Assembly (NCBI GenBank): GCA_016295665.1
Contig: JAEDKS010000104.1
Coordinates: 1-8,624, forward strand
Direction of reading: 5' to 3'
DNA from: Clostridia bacterium
Lineage (GTDB): Bacteria > Bacillota > Clostridia > Christensenellales > Aristaeellaceae
DNA: 8,624 nt
Under the pieces are notes generated by a model, which saw nothing but the letters and a program-made list of their open reading frames with translations, searched no databases and was not told where the DNA came from. A program made the translations under genes and the position numbers. The number at the start of each line of letters is the position of its first letter. The stretch's first letter is position 1. Below are positions 5,954 through 8,624 of the stretch, in pieces.

Positions 5954-7633
5954 TTACGGATTCGCCGAGGCGCTGCCATGCGCCTGCCGCTCACCCTTCG
6001 CCTCCACCAGGGAGAAGGCGATGTTGATGGCGTGGTCGCCCACGCGCTCCAGACCCGACACCACGTCGGAGAAGTAGATACCGGCCTGCGCGGAGCACTT
6101 GCCCTCCTTCAGGCGGTGGATATGCTTGGTGGTCAGGTCGCGCTCCATCTGATCCAGCAGATCCTCCAGCATGACGATCTCGTTCATGTTGGCGGTGTTG
6201 CCGGTGACGAACATATCCAGGGACTCGTCCAGAATCTTGTTCACCGTCTCCATCATGACCTGCAGCTCGCTCAGGCTCTTTTTGGACAGCTTGATGTCGT
6301 TCTTGTACAGCTGCGGGATGATCTCGACAATGCTCTCCGCGTGGTCGCCGATGCGCTCAATATCGCTGACCACATGGAAGTAGGCGGAGATCATCGCCGC
6401 GTCCGCCAGGGGCAGCGTGTTCTGGTTGATCTTGACCAGGTAGTTGCTGATCTGCTCGTCCAGGTAGTCGATGTAGAGCTCGGTGCTCTCCACCTCCTGA
6501 ATGTGCTCCTGATCGTTGTTCATCAGGCATTCCATGGCCTTGTTCAGGTTGGAGAAGGCCATGTGTGCCATGCGTTCCATCTCCTGCACCGCCAGATAGA
6601 CCGCCACGGTGGGGTTGGGCAGATGCACCATGTCGATGTACTGCAGCTTGAACTCGGTGTCCGCGTCGCCGGTCTTGTCCTCGCCGGGCACCAGCAGGTA
6701 GGTGCACTTGACGATGAGGTTCATGAACGGATAGAACACGATCACCTGGAACACCTTGAACAGGAAGTGGGCACAGGCGATGTTCGCGCCCAGCATGCCC
6801 TCTCCGCTGCCGCTGACCGCCTGAATGATGCGGGCGATGGGGCCGGAGAAGAGCATCAGCAGGACGAACATCAGAATCGTGCCGAACACGTTGAACAGCA
6901 GGTGGATGAGCGCTGCCCGCTTGGCGTTCTTGGTGGCACCCATGGAGGCCAGCACCGCGGAGGTGCAGGCGCCGATGTTGCAGCCCAGAATGACGTACAT
7001 GCAGATTTCCAGCCCCACCAGGTTCTGGCTGCCCATCACCACCAGAATGGAGACGGTGACGGAGGAGGACTGCACCACCGAGGTGATGACCAGACCCAGC
7101 AGAATGCCCAGCAGCGGGTTGGTGAAGGAGCCCAGCATGTTGATGACGGCGGGCATATCCCGCAGGTAGCCCATCGCCGACGACATGGTGCTGATGCCCA
7201 CGAACAGGATGCCGAAGCCCAGGATGACCTCGCCCAGCTTCCGGGCGAAGGGCACCTTGATGTAGTTGCACATCACCGCGCCGGCAAACACGAACACGGG
7301 CGCCACCGCCGAGAGCTTGAAGGCGACCAGCAGCGCCGTGACCGTGGTGCCGATGTTGGCGCCCAGGATGATGCCGCAGGCCTCCGTCAGCTTCATCAGG
7401 CCCGTATTCACGAAGGAGACCACCATCACCGTGGCGGCGGAGGAGGACTGGATCACCGCCGTGAAGAACAGTCCCACCACCAGCCCCAGGAATTTGGTCT
7501 TGGTAAAGGCCGCCAGGATTGCACGGAGCCGGTTGCCGGCCACCTTCTCAATGCCGCGGCTCATCATGTTCATGCCTGCGATAAACAGGCCGAGTCCACC
7601 GATCAGCTCAACCAGGATGAGCAGGGTTTGCAT
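5954..7633 (-). CDS. Na+/phosphate cotransporter with C-terminal PhoU domain
   Basis: The 559-residue protein has two parts. Residues 1 to about 310 form the Na/Pi-cotransporter membrane domain, with the duplicated signature QSSS at 62-65 and 188-191, each followed by an N-I-G motif (GANIGTT at 91-97 and GCNIGAC at 217-223). Residues from about 340 onward form a helical PhoU-like domain with the paired motifs ERIGDHA (426-432) and ERVGDHA (529-535), which in PhoU contribute to metal binding. The family imports, and in some species exports, inorganic phosphate with Na+; the PhoU part is thought to tune activity. GGGGAGG (7644-7650 on the plus strand) lies ten bases before the ATG. Upstream are an extended -10 promoter and a candidate Pho box, pointing to phosphate control. 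The GlmU-like gene follows in the same direction. Confidence 0.94.
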   Translation of the reverse strand: MQTLLILVELIGGLGLFIAGMNMMSRGIEKVAGNRLRAILAAFTKTKFLGLVVGLFFTAVIQSSSAATVMVVSFVNTGLMKLTEACGIILGANIGTTVTALLVAFKLSAVAPVFVFAGAVMCNYIKVPFARKLGEVILGFGILFVGISTMSSAMGYLRDMPAVINMLGSFTNPLLGILLGLVITSVVQSSSVTVSILVVMGSQNLVGLEICMYVILGCNIGACTSAVLASMGATKNAKRAALIHLLFNVFGTILMFVLLMLFSGPIARIIQAVSGSGEGMLGANIACAHFLFKVFQVIVFYPFMNLIVKCTYLLVPGEDKTGDADTEFKLQYIDMVHLPNPTVAVYLAVQEMERMAHMAFSNLNKAMECLMNNDQEHIQEVESTELYIDYLDEQISNYLVKINQNTLPLADAAMISAYFHVVSDIERIGDHAESIVEIIPQLYKNDIKLSKKSLSELQVMMETVNKILDESLDMFVTGNTANMNEIVMLEDLLDQMERDLTTKHIHRLKEGKCSAQAGIYFSDVVSGLERVGDHAINIAFSLVEAKGERQAHGSASANP

Positions 7634-7721
7634 CGGATGTATTCCTCCCCTATGCTGCGGAAATCGGTCGGGATGCTTCCTTGGTTCATGGCAGCGGCGT
7701 CATCGCCGGCATACCATTTCC

Positions 7722-7750
7722 ATGATAGCACATTTGGAGGTCAGATGCAA
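7722..7750 (-). promoter_or_regulatory. Extended -10 promoter of the phosphate transporter gene
   Basis: Read on the minus strand, TTGCAT (7750-7745) is separated by 17 bases from TATCAT (7727-7722), which is preceded by TGC, an extended -10. The -35 matches consensus at only three positions, as is common for activator-dependent promoters. Transcription would begin near 7715, giving a leader of about 80 bases that contains a small CGGCG/CGCCG hairpin (7695-7708). Confidence 0.6.
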
Positions 7751-7782
7751 TCAATGCGAACATTTTGTTAATTTCTCGTAAA
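7745..7782 (-). promoter_or_regulatory. Candidate Pho box (PhoP-binding direct repeats)
   Basis: On the minus strand four hexamers begin at 7782, 7771, 7760 and 7750: TTTACG, TTAACA, TTCGCA and TTGCAT, with start-to-start distances of 11, 11 and 10 bases. The Bacillus PhoP site is described as tandem TT(A/C/T)A(C/T)A hexamers about 11 bases apart; the second copy is perfect, the first and third differ at one base each, and the fourth is poor and coincides with the -35. This layout, just upstream of a phosphate transporter, suggests activation by PhoP during phosphate limitation. Confidence 0.58.
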
Positions 7783-7809
7783 ATCTCCGCACAGCCTCCG
7801 CCCCGCCAA

Positions 7810-8624
<815 letters not shown>

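Noticed and set aside
5220..6077. A 285-codon open frame on the plus strand
   Set aside because: It begins inside the bidirectional terminator and is antisense to the GlmU-like gene; the translation shows no domain.
5978..7771. A 597-codon open frame on the plus strand
   Set aside because: It is antisense to the Na+/phosphate transporter gene and its promoter, with His/Gln/Asp/Val-rich low-complexity translation and no family features; the minus-strand frame carries clear QSSS and PhoU motifs.
7783..7809. Terminator directly after glmS
   Set aside because: The minus-strand sequence after the stop is G-rich with few complementary C residues and no stem can be drawn; the following T-rich stretch belongs to the Pho-box-like repeats.

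Overview
This GC-rich window reads as chromosomal DNA of a high-GC Firmicute, most likely a gut-type Clostridia member (Oscillospirales or a neighbour). This is an inference from four things: ribosomal protein L27 carries the N-terminal leader cut by the cysteine protease Prp, and the prp gene sits between rplU and rpmA; rplU has an L21-leader-like 5' UTR; a DHHW/SGNH/DUF4358 envelope gene set typical of Clostridia is present; and Shine-Dalgarno sites are strong AGGAGG types. No insertion sequence, CRISPR array, tRNA, rRNA or prophage gene was found. Genes are tightly packed.

Left third, plus strand. Bases 2-1889 hold three genes joined by ATGA overlaps: the end of a DHHW-family protein, an exported SGNH/GDSL-type esterase, and a DUF4358 lipoprotein. 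The set looks like the downstream part of an extracellular polysaccharide O-acetylation cluster; any MBOAT acyltransferase would lie off the left edge. A consensus-like promoter (1936-1964) and structured leader then drive rplU-prp-rpmA (L21, the L27-processing protease, L27), closed by an intrinsic terminator at 3005-3043. The protease and its substrate are translationally coupled.

Middle, plus strand. A DUF554 membrane protein (3088-3786) and a MATE-family multidrug/metabolite exporter (3817-5187) follow. They end at a perfect 14-bp hairpin with A and T tracts (5203-5236) that can terminate transcription from both sides.

Right part, minus strand, read right to left. The C-terminal SIS domains of GlmS (glucosamine-6-phosphate synthase, cut by the window edge) are followed by a 176-bp gap, then a Na+/phosphate cotransporter with a fused PhoU domain, then a stand-alone left-handed beta-helix protein resembling only the acetyltransferase half of GlmU. 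The gap holds the best regulatory signal in the window: four TTNNNN hexamers at 11/11/10-bp spacing, matching the layout of a PhoP-binding Pho box, with the last one overlapping the -35 of an extended -10 promoter for the phosphate transporter. The likely picture is phosphate-starvation control of phosphate uptake together with an unassigned GlmU-like acetyltransferase, next to the amino-sugar gene glmS.

Most of the window is ordinary housekeeping and transport. The items that best merit a second look are the candidate Pho box, the GlmU-like protein lacking a nucleotidyltransferase domain, the altered L27 cleavage site, and the envelope-modification trio. I did not find evidence for an entirely new system.
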